Assembly: GCF_000295955.2 (NCBI RefSeq)
Contig: NZ_ALXE01000025.1
Span: forward strand, 1-64,000
DNA from: Pantoea sp. A4
GTDB lineage: Bacteria > Pseudomonadota > Gammaproteobacteria > Enterobacterales > Enterobacteriaceae
DNA length: 64,000 nt
Direction of reading: 5' to 3'
The notes under the pieces are model-generated. The model searched no databases. It worked only from the letters and a program-made list of their open reading frames with translations, and was not told where the DNA came from. The stretch's first letter is position 1, and each line of letters opens with the position of its first letter. The translations under genes were made by a program, and so were the position numbers. Positions 14,066-25,498 of this stretch are shown piece by piece.

Positions 14066-14677
14066 TTAATCCTGCTGCTTTTGCTTCTTCTTCCTGCGCC
14101 AGATTTTACTCTCTTGCCCGCGCCACAGACGCTGAATATTGTCGTGATGACGCAGTAAAATCAGGCAGGAGAGCATAGAAACGGGAAAGGTAAACTGTGG
14201 TTTAAACCACCAGACGTAAAACGGGGCGATCAAGGCGCTGACAATCGCGCCGAGAGAAGAGTAGCCACTTAATAAAACGGTCAGTAGCCAGGTGCCCGTC
14301 ATCAGGCCGGTAAGATCCCAGCCGATGGGTGCAATAGCGCCGAAGGCGGTTGCTACCCCTTTGCCACCGCGAAAACGAAAAAACAGCGGATAGATATGAC
14401 CGAGGCAGGCACCGATGGCGGTTAACCCTAAGGCCAGTGGCGGTAGGTTCATCCAGTAGGCCAGCCACACCGGCAGCATTCCTTTAACCACATCAAACAC
14501 CAGCACCGCCAGTGCGGCGAGTTTTCCGCCAACACGCAAGACGTTCGTCGCGCCCGGATTGCCGGAACCCTGCGTGCGTGGATCGGGCAGGCCCGCCAGC
14601 TTACACACCAGAATTGCACTCGATATCGAGCCGCAAAGATACGCGAAAATAATCATACCAAGCGCGATAGCACTCAT
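14066..14677 (-). CDS. plsY: Acyl-phosphate glycerol-3-phosphate 1-O-acyltransferase PlsY
   Basis: This 203-residue polytopic inner-membrane enzyme acylates glycerol-3-phosphate from acyl phosphate, the first step of phospholipid synthesis. Conserved family motifs are present: [11 protein letters not shown] near residue 37 (phosphate loop), [10 protein letters not shown] near residue 101 and the late segment [16 protein letters not shown]. The strongly basic C terminus (RRKKKQKQQ) should lie in the cytoplasm. It is divergent from folB, as in E. coli. Confidence 0.95.
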   Translation of the reverse strand: MSAIALGMIIFAYLCGSISSAILVCKLAGLPDPRTQGSGNPGATNVLRVGGKLAALAVLVFDVVKGMLPVWLAYWMNLPPLALGLTAIGACLGHIYPLFFRFRGGKGVATAFGAIAPIGWDLTGLMTGTWLLTVLLSGYSSLGAIVSALIAPFYVWWFKPQFTFPVSMLSCLILLRHHDNIQRLWRGQESKIWRRKKKQKQQD

Positions 14678-14783
14678 ATACCGTACCGTTCCTGTGGGGT
14701 CGTTTTGTTCTCGTTAACCGTGGATAATACGCATAAAGCGCCGGAAGTGGTATCCGGCACAGGCAAAAACAGAGACCAACATC

Positions 14784-15143
14784 ATGGATATTGTATTTAT
14801 TGATCAACTCACGGTGTTCACCACCATTGGCGTTTACGACTGGGAACAGGGTATCCAGCAGAAGCTGGTGCTCGATGTCGAAATGGCATGGGATAACCGC
14901 CAGGCGGCGGCTAGCGATGATGTGAACGACTGTCTGAGCTATGCCGATGTTTCCGAAGCGATTCTGAATCATCTGACCGGGCAACGCTTTGCGCTGGTCG
15001 AACGCGTCGCTGAAGAAATTGCCGACCTGTTGATGTCCCGTTTCAAAACGCCAGGCGTACGCATCAAAGTCAGCAAACCGGGCGCGGTAGCGCAGGCAGC
15101 ACAAGTCGGAGTAAAAATTGAGCGGGGGATGATTCCGAAATAA
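14784..15143 (+). CDS. folB: Dihydroneopterin aldolase FolB
   Basis: This 119-residue enzyme of folate synthesis converts 7,8-dihydroneopterin to 6-hydroxymethyl-dihydropterin and glycolaldehyde. The family opening MDIVFIDQLTVFTTIGVYDW is present, as are the substrate-binding glutamate in ALVERVAEEIADLL (E74 region) and the C-terminal VRIKVSKPGAV with the catalytic lysine. The length fits the family. It is divergent from plsY. Confidence 0.95.
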   Translation: MDIVFIDQLTVFTTIGVYDWEQGIQQKLVLDVEMAWDNRQAAASDDVNDCLSYADVSEAILNHLTGQRFALVERVAEEIADLLMSRFKTPGVRIKVSKPGAVAQAAQVGVKIERGMIPK

Positions 15144-15339
15144 TTTTTCTGTGATTGCCATCACGATGAAACCAAACCAAATTATTGTGTGTCTTATCAC
15201 GTGGTCGTTGCGAATTTTCTTGCTACGGCCATGCCGAATCTTAAGGTTATATTCAGGCTTTTTAAGGCAAACTCTTTCAGGCGGAAGCACCAGGCGACCG
15301 CCTTTTTAACGGTTTAAAACGGACAGAGGATGACGTTTG

Positions 15340-16161
15340 ATGGCAGATATTCACCAGCTTTGGATCGCCGCGATCCTTGGGGTTGTGGAGGGGTTAACCG
15401 AATTCTTACCGGTCTCTTCCACTGGCCATATGATTATTGTTGGACACTTGCTTGGGTTTGAAGGTCAAACCGCAGATACGTTTGAAGTAGTCATTCAGTT
15501 AGGTTCGATTCTTGCTGTCGTCGTCATGTTCTGGCGTCGTCTGTTTGGCCTGATTGGCATCCATTTCGGTGAAGTTAAGCATGAAGGCACCGGGAAAGGG
15601 CATCTGACGCTGATCCACATCCTGTTAGGCATGGTGCCTGCGGTGGTGTTGGGGCTGCTGTTGCACGATGTCATCAAGTCGCTGTTCAATCCGGTTAACG
15701 TCATGTACGCGCTGGTGGTCGGGGGCGTGCTGTTGCTGGTGGCTGAAAAGCTCAAGCCGAAAACGCCAAAAGCCGTGGGTCTGGATGATATTACCTATCG
15801 CCAGGCGTTTATGATCGGATGCTTCCAGTGTCTGGCGCTGTGGCCGGGCTTTTCCCGTTCAGGATCGACGATCTGCGGCGGGATGCTGATGGGCGTCAGC
15901 CGTTTTGCCGCCTCTGAGTTCTCCTTCATTCTCGCCGTTCCAATGATGATGGGCGCTACGGTGCTCGACTTGTGGAAAAGCCGCGAGTTCCTCACCATGG
16001 GCGATCTGCCGATGTTTGCCGTCGGTTTTGTGGTGGCGTTTATTGTTGCGCTGATCGCGATTAAAGTCTTCCTTGAGCTGATCAAACGCATCTCCTTTGT
16101 CTCTTTCGCCTTCTATCGCTTCGCGGTGGCGATTGCCGTGTACTTCGTCTTCGTGCACTAA
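15340..16161 (+). CDS. uppP: Undecaprenyl-diphosphate phosphatase UppP (BacA)
   Basis: This 273-residue integral membrane enzyme dephosphorylates undecaprenyl diphosphate to recycle the peptidoglycan lipid carrier; raised levels are known to confer bacitracin resistance. The two conserved active-site regions are visible: [16 protein letters not shown] near residue 17 and [14 protein letters not shown] near residue 169. The start at ATG 15340 follows an AGAGGA site; an upstream TTG is less likely. Its stop overlaps the cca stop by four bases in convergent orientation. Confidence 0.96.
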   Translation: MADIHQLWIAAILGVVEGLTEFLPVSSTGHMIIVGHLLGFEGQTADTFEVVIQLGSILAVVVMFWRRLFGLIGIHFGEVKHEGTGKGHLTLIHILLGMVPAVVLGLLLHDVIKSLFNPVNVMYALVVGGVLLLVAEKLKPKTPKAVGLDDITYRQAFMIGCFQCLALWPGFSRSGSTICGGMLMGVSRFAASEFSFILAVPMMMGATVLDLWKSREFLTMGDLPMFAVGFVVAFIVALIAIKVFLELIKRISFVSFAFYRFAVAIAVYFVFVH

Positions 16162-17384
16162 GACAGATTCAGTCCCTCTGCCACGGCGGCAATACGTCGC
16201 CGTGTCAGCTCTTCCCGCACCGCCGCCCCTTTGAATCCTGCTTCAACCACTGCCTTGGTCGGTACCGATCCCGCTAGCGTGAATGCACGACGCAGGTAAT
16301 CCCCCTGCGGATAAGGCTGATGCTCCAATCCGGCTCGTCCACGCGCATCCGCTTCGCTGGTCAGCGCTACCTGCTCAACGCGATGAGGCTTGCGCCACGC
16401 ATCTATCCGGTCGAACAATCCGACCAGCGCTTCAGCGCTCAGACGTTCAATGGTGTGCACCATGTCGTGGAATTCCGTGACGATCAGCGCCAGATCGCGA
16501 ATATGATTCGGCACGCGTAGCCGCTGGCATAACGCTTCTACGAGCGGAACTCCAGCCAGGCCGTGTCCATGATGGCTGGGCCATTTCTCGGGCGGCGTCA
16601 GCGCCTTACCCACATCGTGGAAGAGTGCAGCAAAGCGGATATCCACTTCGTCTGAGAGCGTTGCGGCCATCTCTAGCGTCATCAGCGTGTGAATGCCGGT
16701 GTCGATCTCCGGGTGCCAGCGGGCAGGGGCAGGAATGCCAAACAGGTTGTCGATCTCCGGGAACAGCACGGCCAGTGCGCCACAGTCGCGCAGAACCTGG
16801 AAGAAGACCTGCGGACTGTGTGACAACAGGGCATTTTCGGTCTCTTTCCACACACGTTCTGCGGTGAGATGCGCCAGTTCGCCACTGCTGGCCATTTGCG
16901 TCATCAGCGCCATGGTTTCATCGGCCACGCGAAAACCGAGATGAGCAAAGCGGGCAGCAAAACGCGCTACGCGTAACACGCGCAGAGGATCTTCGTTAAA
17001 AGCAGGGGAAACATGGCGCAGCAGGCGCTGTTCTAAATCGGCTTCGCCGTGGTAGGGATCGAACAGTGCGCCGCTCTCTACATCACGCGCAATGGCGTTG
17101 ATGGTCAAATCACGCCGCTGTAAATCTTGCTCCAGCGTGACATCCGGTGCGAACCAGGTGACAAAGCCGGTATAGCCATTGCCACTTTTGCGCTCGGTGC
17201 GTGCCAGCGCATGTTCTTCCCGCGTCTGTGGATGGAGGAAAACCGGAAAATCCCGTCCCACCTGTTGATAACCCAGCGCCAGCATCTCTTCAGGCGTTGC
17301 GCCTGTCACGACCCAGTCTTTATCCTTTACCGGCAAATTCAGCAGATCGTCCCGCACTGCGCCGCCAACCAGAAAACGTTTCAC
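16158..17384 (-). CDS. cca: Multifunctional CCA tRNA nucleotidyltransferase with HD phosphohydrolase domain
   Basis: The 408-residue enzyme adds or repairs the 3' CCA of tRNAs. The class II nucleotidyltransferase head is visible ([12 protein letters not shown] at the N terminus, KDKDWVV with the two catalytic aspartates, [10 protein letters not shown] near residue 90). A C-terminal HD domain (LFHDVGKAL near residue 253) provides phosphatase and phosphodiesterase activity, as in E. coli (412 residues). It is transcribed in the same direction as ygiM, but a terminator separates them. Confidence 0.96.
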   Translation of the reverse strand: MKRFLVGGAVRDDLLNLPVKDKDWVVTGATPEEMLALGYQQVGRDFPVFLHPQTREEHALARTERKSGNGYTGFVTWFAPDVTLEQDLQRRDLTINAIARDVESGALFDPYHGEADLEQRLLRHVSPAFNEDPLRVLRVARFAARFAHLGFRVADETMALMTQMASSGELAHLTAERVWKETENALLSHSPQVFFQVLRDCGALAVLFPEIDNLFGIPAPARWHPEIDTGIHTLMTLEMAATLSDEVDIRFAALFHDVGKALTPPEKWPSHHGHGLAGVPLVEALCQRLRVPNHIRDLALIVTEFHDMVHTIERLSAEALVGLFDRIDAWRKPHRVEQVALTSEADARGRAGLEHQPYPQGDYLRRAFTLAGSVPTKAVVEAGFKGAAVREELTRRRIAAVAEGLNLS

Positions 17385-17410
17385 TCAACAACTCCAGCTT
17401 AAAACCCGCA

Positions 17411-17435
17411 AAAAAGGGCGCACCCTGATGTGCGC
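17411..17435 (-). terminator. Intrinsic terminator of ygiM
   Basis: On the minus strand a GCGCAC/GTGCGC stem with a 6-base loop is followed by CC and six T. It lies between ygiM and cca. Confidence 0.7.
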
Positions 17436-17537
17436 TTGTTGACATAGTGTTACACAAATCGGTGAATTGCGGGCAGAACAAAAGGGGCATCTGTCGATCC
17501 CCTCATAAAAAATGGTGTAAAGCCGGGATGTAGCGGC

Positions 17538-18158
17538 TTAGTTCATCCAGCGATCTTTCTTCTTACGACGCGGCACCATGTGCGGCAGAACCAGACCTAA
17601 CACCAGGCCCATTCCGAGCACGCCGCCGCCGTACATAAACCACTGCATGATGATGGCGCGTTGCTTATCATCGAGCTGTACGTTGGCAGCATTCACCTTT
17701 TTCTGCGCCACGATCAGCTCGTTCTTCAGCTTCTGGTTTTCATCTTTCAGGCCATTGATTACGCTGTCGCTACTGGAGACTTTGTTCTGCATGTCTGAAG
17801 TGCGCTGGTTCCAGCTGTTATCAATGTTGGCCAGCTTGTCGGTGAGGTCTTTAACCTGCTGCTCAAGCTGCGGCACACGGGTACGCAGGCTAGGATCGGC
17901 ACTCAGTTGTGACAGCGGAATCCAGTTGGTTTTGCCTTCAGAGTCGCGGATTTCGCCATAGTGGGAGTCATTATTGACCTGAAGCAGGGTGACTTGTTCG
18001 CCTGCATTAAGTTTGCCAACCAGGCGATACTGGTCGCCCGGACCGCTACGTACCCAAGTAGAAAGCTCATCGGAAATATAGCGTGTTTCATCGGCATGGG
18101 CAGGCGCAAGGCTGGAGAGCGCCAGCAAAGTAAGTCCAGCGAGAGTGATTTTTTTCAT
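17538..18158 (-). CDS. ygiM: SH3 domain-containing membrane-anchored protein YgiM
   Basis: This 206-residue protein has a Sec signal peptide (MKKITLAGLTLLALSSLAPAHA), a bacterial SH3 domain (YISDELSTWVRSGPGDQYR onward, about residues 26-90), a coiled coil (about 95-165) and a C-terminal membrane helix (WFMYGGGVLGMGLVLGLVLP) followed by a basic tail. The SH3 domain should lie in the periplasm. The precise role is not established from sequence. It is divergent from ygiF, as in E. coli, and the length is identical to the E. coli protein. Confidence 0.92.
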   Translation of the reverse strand: MKKITLAGLTLLALSSLAPAHADETRYISDELSTWVRSGPGDQYRLVGKLNAGEQVTLLQVNNDSHYGEIRDSEGKTNWIPLSQLSADPSLRTRVPQLEQQVKDLTDKLANIDNSWNQRTSDMQNKVSSSDSVINGLKDENQKLKNELIVAQKKVNAANVQLDDKQRAIIMQWFMYGGGVLGMGLVLGLVLPHMVPRRKKKDRWMN

Positions 18159-18363
18159 TCGATCTCGATTTACGTGATGTCTAAAAATTTACCGGCACAG
18201 TCTGGAGAGGCTTCGCAAAATTCTGAATAAGAACTATCCTGGTCTCATTTCGATGTGAAAAGAGCCGGGAAACCGTAAGAAAGCGAAGACAGTAAGCGGC
18301 TTCGTGCATTACTCTTCGACTGAATAACCTCTCAAGTGCCAGCAGCGATTGAATTAAGAAATT

Positions 18364-19668
18364 ATGACCATTGAAATCGAACTAAAGTTCATTGCCACTC
18401 CTGAAGCGGCAGAAAAACTGGGTGAAGCCCTGACTCGTTGGCCACATCAGCATCAGGCTGCCCGTGAGCTGACCAACATCTATTTCGAGACAGAGGATAA
18501 CCAACTGCGCCGTTGGGACATGGGCCTGCGTATCCGGGGCGTTGATCAGCGCTTTGAAATGACGCTGAAAGCCGCAGGTAAAACCATCGGCGGCCTGCAT
18601 CAGCGACCAGAATATAACGTGGATCTGGAACAGCCTGAGCTACAACTGGCACAGCTCCCGCAGGAGATCTGGCCAGAAGGTACCGATGTTACCGCACTCC
18701 AGGCGCGCTTGCAGCCCTTGTTCACCACGCATTTCCAGCGTGAGCAGTGGCTGGTCACTTATGCGGGCAGCGAAATCGAAGTGGCATTTGACCGTGGCGA
18801 AGTCACGGCGGGTGAATTAAGTGAGCCGCTGTATGAGGTTGAACTGGAGCTGAAGCAGGGCAGCCGCGATGATTTAATGCAATTTGCCGCCGAACTAGGC
18901 GCTATTGGTGGACTGCGTCTGGGAAGCCTGAGCAAAGCAGCACGCGGTTATCAGCTGGCGCAGGGGAATCCTCCACGCCCATGTCAGCCATTCCCGCTGC
19001 TGAAAGCCGGGGCTAAGGCGCAGGTGGAAGAGGGGATGGTGGCTGCGATGTCTGCCGCCATGACGCACTGGCAATATCATGAAGAAGTGTGGCTGCGTGG
19101 AGATGCGCAGGCACAAGCGAGCGTGACGGAAGCGCTGGAGGCACTGCGTCAGGCATTTGCCCTGTTCGGCGCCCTGGTGCCGCGTAAAGCGAGCAGTGAA
19201 CTGCGCCAGCAGCTCACCACGCTGGAAGAGTATTTAAACGAAGAGCCACGTGTTGCAAGTGAGAGTGTGTTCTCAACGCTTTCAGTGACCACCCAGTTAG
19301 CACTTACCAACTGGATTGTGGCGGCTCAATGGCAAAAATGGCTAGATGATAAGAGCCGCGCTAAGCTGCAAAGTTCGTTTAAACGCTTCAGCGATATCAT
19401 GCTGAGCCGCCTCAATGCCGATCTCAAAGAGACGTTCGTCGACGTGCAGTTGGCGAATGAGTTCTATGACAAGTCCACCCGACTGACGCGCCAGCTGTTA
19501 GCGGCACATCTGCTTTCGGGTGCCTACCCGGCAGACAAAGTGCATGACTGGCTGTCTCCGTGGCAGGCATTGCAAACCGCCATTGCATCAAAACGTGAGC
19601 ATGAGCTGCGTGCGCTGGCAAAGCTGGCAGTAAAACAGCCGGTATTCTGGTTGAGTAGCCAGAAATAA
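18364..19668 (+). CDS. ygiF: Inorganic triphosphatase YgiF (CYTH-CHAD)
   Basis: This 434-residue protein has an N-terminal CYTH domain with the signature EIELK (ExExK, residues 4-8) and further acidic and basic strands of the triphosphate tunnel. A C-terminal CHAD domain (about residues 215-430) is helical and rich in conserved histidine and arginine; CHAD domains bind polyphosphate. The E. coli orthologue hydrolyses tripolyphosphate. glnE follows 39 bases downstream, so the two are probably co-transcribed. Confidence 0.93.
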   Translation: MTIEIELKFIATPEAAEKLGEALTRWPHQHQAARELTNIYFETEDNQLRRWDMGLRIRGVDQRFEMTLKAAGKTIGGLHQRPEYNVDLEQPELQLAQLPQEIWPEGTDVTALQARLQPLFTTHFQREQWLVTYAGSEIEVAFDRGEVTAGELSEPLYEVELELKQGSRDDLMQFAAELGAIGGLRLGSLSKAARGYQLAQGNPPRPCQPFPLLKAGAKAQVEEGMVAAMSAAMTHWQYHEEVWLRGDAQAQASVTEALEALRQAFALFGALVPRKASSELRQQLTTLEEYLNEEPRVASESVFSTLSVTTQLALTNWIVAAQWQKWLDDKSRAKLQSSFKRFSDIMLSRLNADLKETFVDVQLANEFYDKSTRLTRQLLAAHLLSGAYPADKVHDWLSPWQALQTAIASKREHELRALAKLAVKQPVFWLSSQK

Positions 19669-19707
19669 CGGATATTGCATCGCTATTCATCAGGCAGGAC
19701 AAGGACT

Positions 19708-22545
19708 ATGACCGTATCTCTCCCGGCCCTGTTGCGCGCTCAGGCTGAGCGTGCCGCAGAGCAACTGGCGTTATCTGTCACTGAACTGAACGAGCAGCAG
19801 GTGGCTGCACTGGCGTTCAGTGACTTTATGGTAGAAAACCTGAAAACCCACCCGGAATGGTGGCAGCGGCTGCAACAACAGCCCGCTGAGCCTGATGAGT
19901 GGCAGCAATATGCTGACTGGCTGGCCGAAGAGATGACGCAGGTCAGTGATGAAGCAAGCCTGATGCGGGTGTTGCGTCTGTTCCGCCGCCACATGCTGGT
20001 GCGTATTGCATGGATGCAGTGTCTGGCGCAGGCCAGCACCGAACAGAGCCTGCAACAGCTGAGTGTGCTGGCGGAATTGCTGATCAGCACCGCGCGTGAC
20101 TGGGTATATCAGGAGTGCTGCCGTGACTTTGGCACCCCCTGCAATGCGGCGGGTGAAGCGCAGCCCATGCTGATTCTTGGCATGGGCAAACTGGGCGGCG
20201 GTGAACTGAATTTCTCCTCGGATATCGACCTGATCTTTGCCTGGCCAGAAAATGGCACCACGCGCGGCGGCCGACGTGAGTTGGATAACGCGCAATTCTT
20301 TACCCGAATGGGACAACGGCTGATAAAGGTTCTCGATCAGCCCACGGTGGATGGCTTCGTGTATCGCGTTGATATGCGCCTGCGCCCATTTGGTGACAGC
20401 GGCCCGCTGGTATTGAGCTTCGCAGCACTGGAAGATTACTACCAGGAACAGGGACGTGACTGGGAGCGCTACGCGATGGTTAAAGCGCGATTAATGGGGC
20501 CAGAGCAGGATAGCTGGAGCCAGGAGTTGCAGCAGATGTTGCGCCCATTCGTCTATCGCCGCTACATCGATTTCAGCGTTATTCAGTCACTGCGTAACAT
20601 GAAAAGCATGATCGCCCGTGAAGTGCGTCGTCGCGGGTTAACCAACAACATTAAGCTCGGCGCTGGCGGCATCCGCGAAAGTGAATTCATCGTGCAGGTG
20701 TTCCAGCTCATTCGTGGCGGACGTGAGCGCTCGCTACAGTTGCGTGCCTTGCTACCCACGCTGGATGCTATCGGCAATCTGGAATTACTGACCGCACAGC
20801 AGCTCTCAGATTTGCGCGCTGCATATCTGTTCCTGCGTCGGCTGGAAAATCTGCTGCAAAGCATCAATGAAGAACAGACACAAACCCTGCCAGAAAATGA
20901 GCTGGATCGTACGCGTCTTGCCTGGGCAATGGGCGCTGCCGACTGGGCCGCGCTCTGCCAGCAACTTGAACAGCACATGGCGGCGGTACGCGCGATTTTT
21001 GATGAGCTGATCGGCGAAGATACCCCGGAAATCGACGATCAACGTGGCATCAATGATTTCAGTGGCTTGTGGCAAGATACGCTGGAAGAGGCTGAGTTGG
21101 CACCGCTGGTGCCACAGCTGACGGAAGCGCAGTGCAGCGCGCTGTATCAGGCTCTGAACGCGTTTCGGCAGGATATCAGCCGACGCACCATCGGCCCGCG
21201 TGGACGCCAGGCACTGGACCAACTCATGCCGCGTTTATTAACCGAAGTTTGCCCACGGGAAGATGCTCCTACCGTGTTAGAGCGTTTAACGCCGCTGCTG
21301 CTGGGGATTATGACGCGCACCACCTATCTTGAGCTGTTGACGGAGTATCACGGTGCTCTGCGTCAACTGATTCGTCTGTGTGCTGCCTCCCCCATGCTGG
21401 CTGAACAGCTGGCGCGCTATCCACTGCTGCTGGATGAGCTGCTCGATCCTGCGACGCTGTATCAACCGACCGCAACGGATGCCTACCGTGATGAACTGCG
21501 TCAGTACCTGCTGCGTATTCCGGTTGACGATGAAGAGCAGCAACTGGAAGCGCTGCGCCAGTTTAAACAGGCGCAGATGCTGCGCATTGCCGCTGCCGAT
21601 CTTGAAGGCACACTGCCGGTGATGAAGGTCAGCGATCATCTCACCTGGCTGGCTGAGGCGATGCTCGAATCGGTGGTGCAGCAAGCGTGGCATTTAATGG
21701 TGCAGCGCTATGGCCGCCCTTCTCATCTGCAGGATGAGCACACCCGCGGATTTGCCGTACTGGGTTACGGTAAGCTGGGCGGTTGGGAGCTCGGCTATGG
21801 CTCTGACCTTGATTTAGTCTTCTTACATGATTGCCCGGACGATGCAGTGACCACTGGTCAGCGCAGCATTGATGGCCGTCAGTTCTATCTGCGCCTGGCG
21901 CAACGCGTTATGCACCTGTTCAGTACCCGCACCTCTTCGGGCGTGCTGTATGAAGTGGATGCACGCCTGCGGCCTTCTGGTGCAGCGGGCATGTTGGTCA
22001 GCACCTTTGATGCCTTTGATGACTACCAGCGCAAAGAAGCCTGGACCTGGGAACATCAGGCGCTGGTGCGGGCGCGCGTCGTGTTTGGTGATGCCACGCT
22101 CTGTGAGCGATTCTCCGCGATTCGACGCGGTATTCTGTGCCAACAGCGCGACTTAGTTGGGCTGCAAACTGAGGTGCGCGAGATGCGTGAGAAAATGCGC
22201 CAGCACCTCAGTAACAAACACAAAGGACGTTGGGATATCAAAGCGGATGAAGGTGGTATCACAGATATTGAATTCATCGCGCAATATCTTGTCTTAGGCT
22301 ACGCCGCCGAACAGCCTGCGCTCACACGCTGGTCTGATAACGTGCGTATTTTTGAACTGATGGCGCAGTATGATCTGATGCCAGAAGCAGAAGCGCAGGC
22401 ACTGACTAAAGCGTATGTCACGCTGCGAGATGCGTTGCATCATCGGGCGTTGCAGTCTTTACCTGGCCACGTGGAGCCAGAGACGTACAGTGCTGAACGG
22501 CAAACGGTCGTGCAAAGCTGGCAGCGCTGGCTGGTAGCACCATAA
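19708..22545 (+). CDS. glnE: Bifunctional glutamine synthetase adenylyltransferase/deadenylase GlnE
   Basis: The 945-residue enzyme adds and removes AMP on glutamine synthetase in response to PII and glutamine. Its two nucleotidyltransferase domains are visible: the N-terminal deadenylating one ([20 protein letters not shown], near residue 160) and the C-terminal adenylylating one ([20 protein letters not shown], near residue 690). A central helical linker should hold the PII contacts. The start at 19708 has an AAGGA site and matches the family N terminus. Confidence 0.97.
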   Translation: MTVSLPALLRAQAERAAEQLALSVTELNEQQVAALAFSDFMVENLKTHPEWWQRLQQQPAEPDEWQQYADWLAEEMTQVSDEASLMRVLRLFRRHMLVRIAWMQCLAQASTEQSLQQLSVLAELLISTARDWVYQECCRDFGTPCNAAGEAQPMLILGMGKLGGGELNFSSDIDLIFAWPENGTTRGGRRELDNAQFFTRMGQRLIKVLDQPTVDGFVYRVDMRLRPFGDSGPLVLSFAALEDYYQEQGRDWERYAMVKARLMGPEQDSWSQELQQMLRPFVYRRYIDFSVIQSLRNMKSMIAREVRRRGLTNNIKLGAGGIRESEFIVQVFQLIRGGRERSLQLRALLPTLDAIGNLELLTAQQLSDLRAAYLFLRRLENLLQSINEEQTQTLPENELDRTRLAWAMGAADWAALCQQLEQHMAAVRAIFDELIGEDTPEIDDQRGINDFSGLWQDTLEEAELAPLVPQLTEAQCSALYQALNAFRQDISRRTIGPRGRQALDQLMPRLLTEVCPREDAPTVLERLTPLLLGIMTRTTYLELLTEYHGALRQLIRLCAASPMLAEQLARYPLLLDELLDPATLYQPTATDAYRDELRQYLLRIPVDDEEQQLEALRQFKQAQMLRIAAADLEGTLPVMKVSDHLTWLAEAMLESVVQQAWHLMVQRYGRPSHLQDEHTRGFAVLGYGKLGGWELGYGSDLDLVFLHDCPDDAVTTGQRSIDGRQFYLRLAQRVMHLFSTRTSSGVLYEVDARLRPSGAAGMLVSTFDAFDDYQRKEAWTWEHQALVRARVVFGDATLCERFSAIRRGILCQQRDLVGLQTEVREMREKMRQHLSNKHKGRWDIKADEGGITDIEFIAQYLVLGYAAEQPALTRWSDNVRIFELMAQYDLMPEAEAQALTKAYVTLRDALHHRALQSLPGHVEPETYSAERQTVVQSWQRWLVAP

Positions 22546-22627
22546 ACTCACAGCGCGCGGCGGCTGATGTTTTCTAAGCTTGTGGTATCATCCGCGCATT
22601 ATTTTGACTGTAGTCTGGAGTGTCTGA

Positions 22628-24055
22628 ATGAAAGTAACTCTACCCGCCTTTGGCAAGGCCGAAGTGCTGGTTGTTGGCGACGTAATGTTAGATCGCTACT
22701 GGTATGGCCCGACTAGCCGAATCTCACCTGAAGCTCCAGTGCCTGTGGTGAAGGTGGATACAGTGGAAGAGCGCCCTGGCGGCGCGGCCAACGTGGCGAT
22801 GAACATTGCAGCACTGGGCGCGGCTTCACGCCTGATTGGTCTGACTGGTGCAGATGATGCGGCCCGTGTATTGGGTGAAACGCTGAAAGACGTCAACGTG
22901 GAGTGTGATTTTGTAACGGTGGCAAGCCACCCGACGATTACTAAGCTGCGCGTGTTGTCCCGCAACCAGCAGCTGATCCGCCTCGATTTCGAAGAGGGAT
23001 TTGATCAGGTTGATCCTGAGCCGATCCACCAGCGGATGCGTAACTCCCTGGCCTCAGCCGGAGCGTTGGTGCTGTCAGACTATGCGAAGGGCGCTCTGAG
23101 CAGCGTTGAGAGCATGATTAAGCTGGCGCGTGAAGCTAACGTGCCCGTGCTTATCGATCCGAAAGGAACTGACTTTGCACGCTATCGTGGCGCGACCTTA
23201 CTGACACCTAATTTGTCTGAATTCGAAGCGGTGGTGGGCAAGTGCAAAAGCGAAGATGAGATTGTCAGCCGCGGTATGCAAGTCGTGGCAGATTACGATC
23301 TGTCAGCACTGCTGGTTACCCGTTCTGAACACGGTATGACCCTGCTGCAACCGGGCAAAGCCCCGCTGCATCTGCCGACTCAGGCGCAGGAAGTTTACGA
23401 TGTCACCGGTGCCGGAGATACGGTCATTGGTGTGCTGGCCGCTGCGTTGGCCGCAGGGAATTCGCTGGAAGAAGCGTGTTTCCTGGCAAACGCTGCTGCG
23501 GGTGTGGTCGTGGGCAAACTGGGCACGTCAACGGTCAGTCCAGTCGAACTGGAAAATGCCATTCATGCCCGTCCCGATCGTGGTTTTGGTGTGATGGATG
23601 AAAGTGCATTGAAAGCGGCAGTCGCACAGGCGCGTCAGCGCGGCGAAAAAGTGGTGATGACCAACGGTGTGTTCGACATTTTGCACGCGGGGCACGTCTC
23701 TTATTTGGCTAACGCGCGCAATCTTGGCGACCGTCTGATTGTGGCCGTAAACAGTGATGCTTCAACCAAACGCCTGAAAGGGGAAAGCCGTCCGGTTAAC
23801 CCACAGGAAAACCGCATGATTGTGCTGGGTGCACTGGAGTCAGTGGACTGGGTAGTGATGTTCGAAGAGGACACACCGCAGCGTCTGATTGCCGAAGTAT
23901 TACCCGATCTGCTGGTTAAAGGTGGTGATTACAAACCAGAAGATATCGCGGGCAGTAAAGAAGTCTGGGCGAACGGCGGTGATGTGCAGGTGCTGAATTT
24001 TGAAGATGGCATCTCAACCACCAATATTATTAAGACCATTCGCAGCCGCGACTAA
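22628..24055 (+). CDS. hldE: Bifunctional heptose-7-phosphate kinase / heptose-1-phosphate adenylyltransferase HldE
   Basis: The 475-residue fusion makes ADP-heptose for the LPS inner core. Residues 1 to about 318 form a ribokinase-family kinase ([10 protein letters not shown] near residue 58; anion hole [11 protein letters not shown] near residue 258). Residues from about 343 form a cytidylyltransferase-like domain ([16 protein letters not shown] with the HAGH nucleotide-binding motif). It lies downstream of glnE, as in E. coli, and a strong terminator follows. Confidence 0.97.
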   Translation: MKVTLPAFGKAEVLVVGDVMLDRYWYGPTSRISPEAPVPVVKVDTVEERPGGAANVAMNIAALGAASRLIGLTGADDAARVLGETLKDVNVECDFVTVASHPTITKLRVLSRNQQLIRLDFEEGFDQVDPEPIHQRMRNSLASAGALVLSDYAKGALSSVESMIKLAREANVPVLIDPKGTDFARYRGATLLTPNLSEFEAVVGKCKSEDEIVSRGMQVVADYDLSALLVTRSEHGMTLLQPGKAPLHLPTQAQEVYDVTGAGDTVIGVLAAALAAGNSLEEACFLANAAAGVVVGKLGTSTVSPVELENAIHARPDRGFGVMDESALKAAVAQARQRGEKVVMTNGVFDILHAGHVSYLANARNLGDRLIVAVNSDASTKRLKGESRPVNPQENRMIVLGALESVDWVVMFEEDTPQRLIAEVLPDLLVKGGDYKPEDIAGSKEVWANGGDVQVLNFEDGISTTNIIKTIRSRD

Positions 24056-24063
24056 AACAATCA

Positions 24064-24088
24064 GCGAGGCGTAAGCGCCTCGCTTTTC
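24064..24088 (+). terminator. Intrinsic terminator of hldE
   Basis: A perfect 8-bp stem (GCGAGGCG/CGCCTCGC) with a TAAG loop is followed by TTTTCTTTC. Confidence 0.85.
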
Positions 24089-24102
24089 TTTCGCAACGCC
24101 GC

Positions 24103-24405
24103 TTACTGTGCGTTGTCGCTTTCCGCCGGTGCAGATGCCGCCGCCGCAGGGTGCAATTCTGCTGCCTGAGCACTTTCTAACTGCGCCAGACGTTGTTCCA
24201 GAGCCGCCAGCTTTTCACGGGTACGCAACAGCACCTGGGTCTGCACATCGAACTCTTCACGGTTGACCAGGTCCATACGCGTCAGCTGCGCCTGAAGAAC
24301 CTGACGAATTTTCTTTTCGACATCGTCGCCAAATTCACGAATACCTTTTGGCATCGCGTCGTGGATTTGACGTGCAACTTGTTCAATTTTTTTCGTGTCG
24401 ATCAT
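24103..24405 (-). CDS. ubiK: Ubiquinone biosynthesis accessory factor UbiK
   Basis: This is a 100-residue membrane-fusogenic (BMFP) family protein. An amphipathic N-terminal helix ([19 protein letters not shown]) is followed by a coiled coil (about residues 50-80, [16 protein letters not shown]) and an alanine-rich tail. UbiK works with UbiJ in aerobic ubiquinone synthesis and promotes assembly of the Ubi complex. It lies between hldE and the ribB riboswitch, as in E. coli (yqiC). Confidence 0.9.
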   Translation of the reverse strand: MIDTKKIEQVARQIHDAMPKGIREFGDDVEKKIRQVLQAQLTRMDLVNREEFDVQTQVLLRTREKLAALEQRLAQLESAQAAELHPAAAASAPAESDNAQ

Positions 24406-24540
24406 GATGTTTTCCTGGTTACGTGTTGCCGGTGACGCTAAGCACAGGCGGATACATCCCTAAGTGTAATCCCAGAAACGAAAAGGTTAAACCTCAAATG
24501 CGTATCGCAAAAAATGCAAAAGCTTTTTAAGTCTTGATGA

Positions 24541-24569
24541 TTGCCGCTCCTGGGGATTGGCGTTATAGT
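24541..24569 (+). promoter_or_regulatory. Promoter of the ribB riboswitch transcript
   Basis: TTGCCG (24541-24546) and TATAGT (24564-24569) are separated by an ideal 17 bases, immediately upstream of the FMN riboswitch. Confidence 0.75.
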
Positions 24570-24580
24570 GATTTTGCTTA

Positions 24581-24730
24581 TTCTCAGGGCGGGGTGTAAT
24601 TCCCCACCGGCGGTAAATCAGCTTTCGCTGAAAGCCCGCGAGCGCTTCACAGTACAGCGTGAAGGTCAGCAGATCCGGTGTAATTCCGGGGCCGACGGTA
24701 TAGTCCGGATGGGAGAGGGTAATGATATCA
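24581..24730 (+). promoter_or_regulatory. FMN riboswitch (RFN element) of ribB
   Basis: The aptamer shows the conserved RFN blocks in order: TTCTCAGGGCGGGGTG, CCCCACCGGCGGTAA, AGCCCGCGAGCG, CAGATCCGGTG, CCGGGGCCGACGGT and AGTCCGGATGGGAGAGGGTAA. FMN binding is expected to shut down ribB. The downstream expression platform (24731-24833) carries GCCCTGATTCTGG (from 24791), which can pair with the 5' CAGGGC strand of the aptamer. The usual E. coli mechanism affects both termination and ribosome access. Confidence 0.95.
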
Positions 24731-24833
24731 GCCCGGGCTTTGCCCGCGTCACGTTATTGCTATGTCTTTTAGACATCACTCCTTAAACACGCCCTGATTC
24801 TGGTAACTCATAGTCAATATAAGGTTTTTTACC

Positions 24834-25490
24834 ATGAATCAGTCTCTATTATCTGAATTTGGCACGCCGGAAGAACGCGTTGAGCGTGCTGTTGCTGCGC
24901 TACGCGCCGGGCGCGGTGTTATGGTCCTGGACGACGAAGACCGGGAAAACGAAGGCGATATCATCTATGCAGCGGAGAATATGACCGTTGAGCAGATGGC
25001 GCTAACCATTCGTCACGGCAGCGGCATTGTGTGCCTGTGCATCACTGAAGAGCGTCGCCAGCAGTTGGATCTGCCAATGATGGTTGAGACCAACACCAGT
25101 TCCTACGGTACCGGTTTTACCGTGACCATTGAGGCGGCTGAAGGGGTGACTACCGGGGTTTCTGCGCAAGATCGCCTGACCACCATCCAGACGGCGATTG
25201 CCGATAATGCCAAACCCACCGATCTGAATCGTCCTGGTCACGTATTCCCACTGCGCGGGCGTGCGGGTGGCGTGCTGGAGCGTGGTGGCCACACTGAAGC
25301 CTCTATCGATCTGGCCGTGTTGGCCGGGCTGAAGCCCGCAGGTGTGCTGTGTGAACTGACCAACGATGATGGCAGTATGGCGCGGGCGCCGGAGTGCATC
25401 GCTTTTGCGAAGCTGCATGATATGCCGGTGATGACCGTTGACGATCTGGTGGCTTACCGCCGCCAGCATGAGACGCGTCAGGCGAGCTAA
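24834..25490 (+). CDS. ribB: 3,4-dihydroxy-2-butanone-4-phosphate synthase RibB
   Basis: This 218-residue enzyme converts ribulose 5-phosphate to the four-carbon unit of riboflavin plus formate. The catalytic acidic loop [11 protein letters not shown] (near residue 32) and the RHGSGIVC and [10 protein letters not shown] segments are conserved. It is the monofunctional form without a RibA domain. An FMN riboswitch controls it from 24581. Confidence 0.97.
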   Translation: MNQSLLSEFGTPEERVERAVAALRAGRGVMVLDDEDRENEGDIIYAAENMTVEQMALTIRHGSGIVCLCITEERRQQLDLPMMVETNTSSYGTGFTVTIEAAEGVTTGVSAQDRLTTIQTAIADNAKPTDLNRPGHVFPLRGRAGGVLERGGHTEASIDLAVLAGLKPAGVLCELTNDDGSMARAPECIAFAKLHDMPVMTVDDLVAYRRQHETRQAS

Positions 25491-25498
25491 TCGTGAGA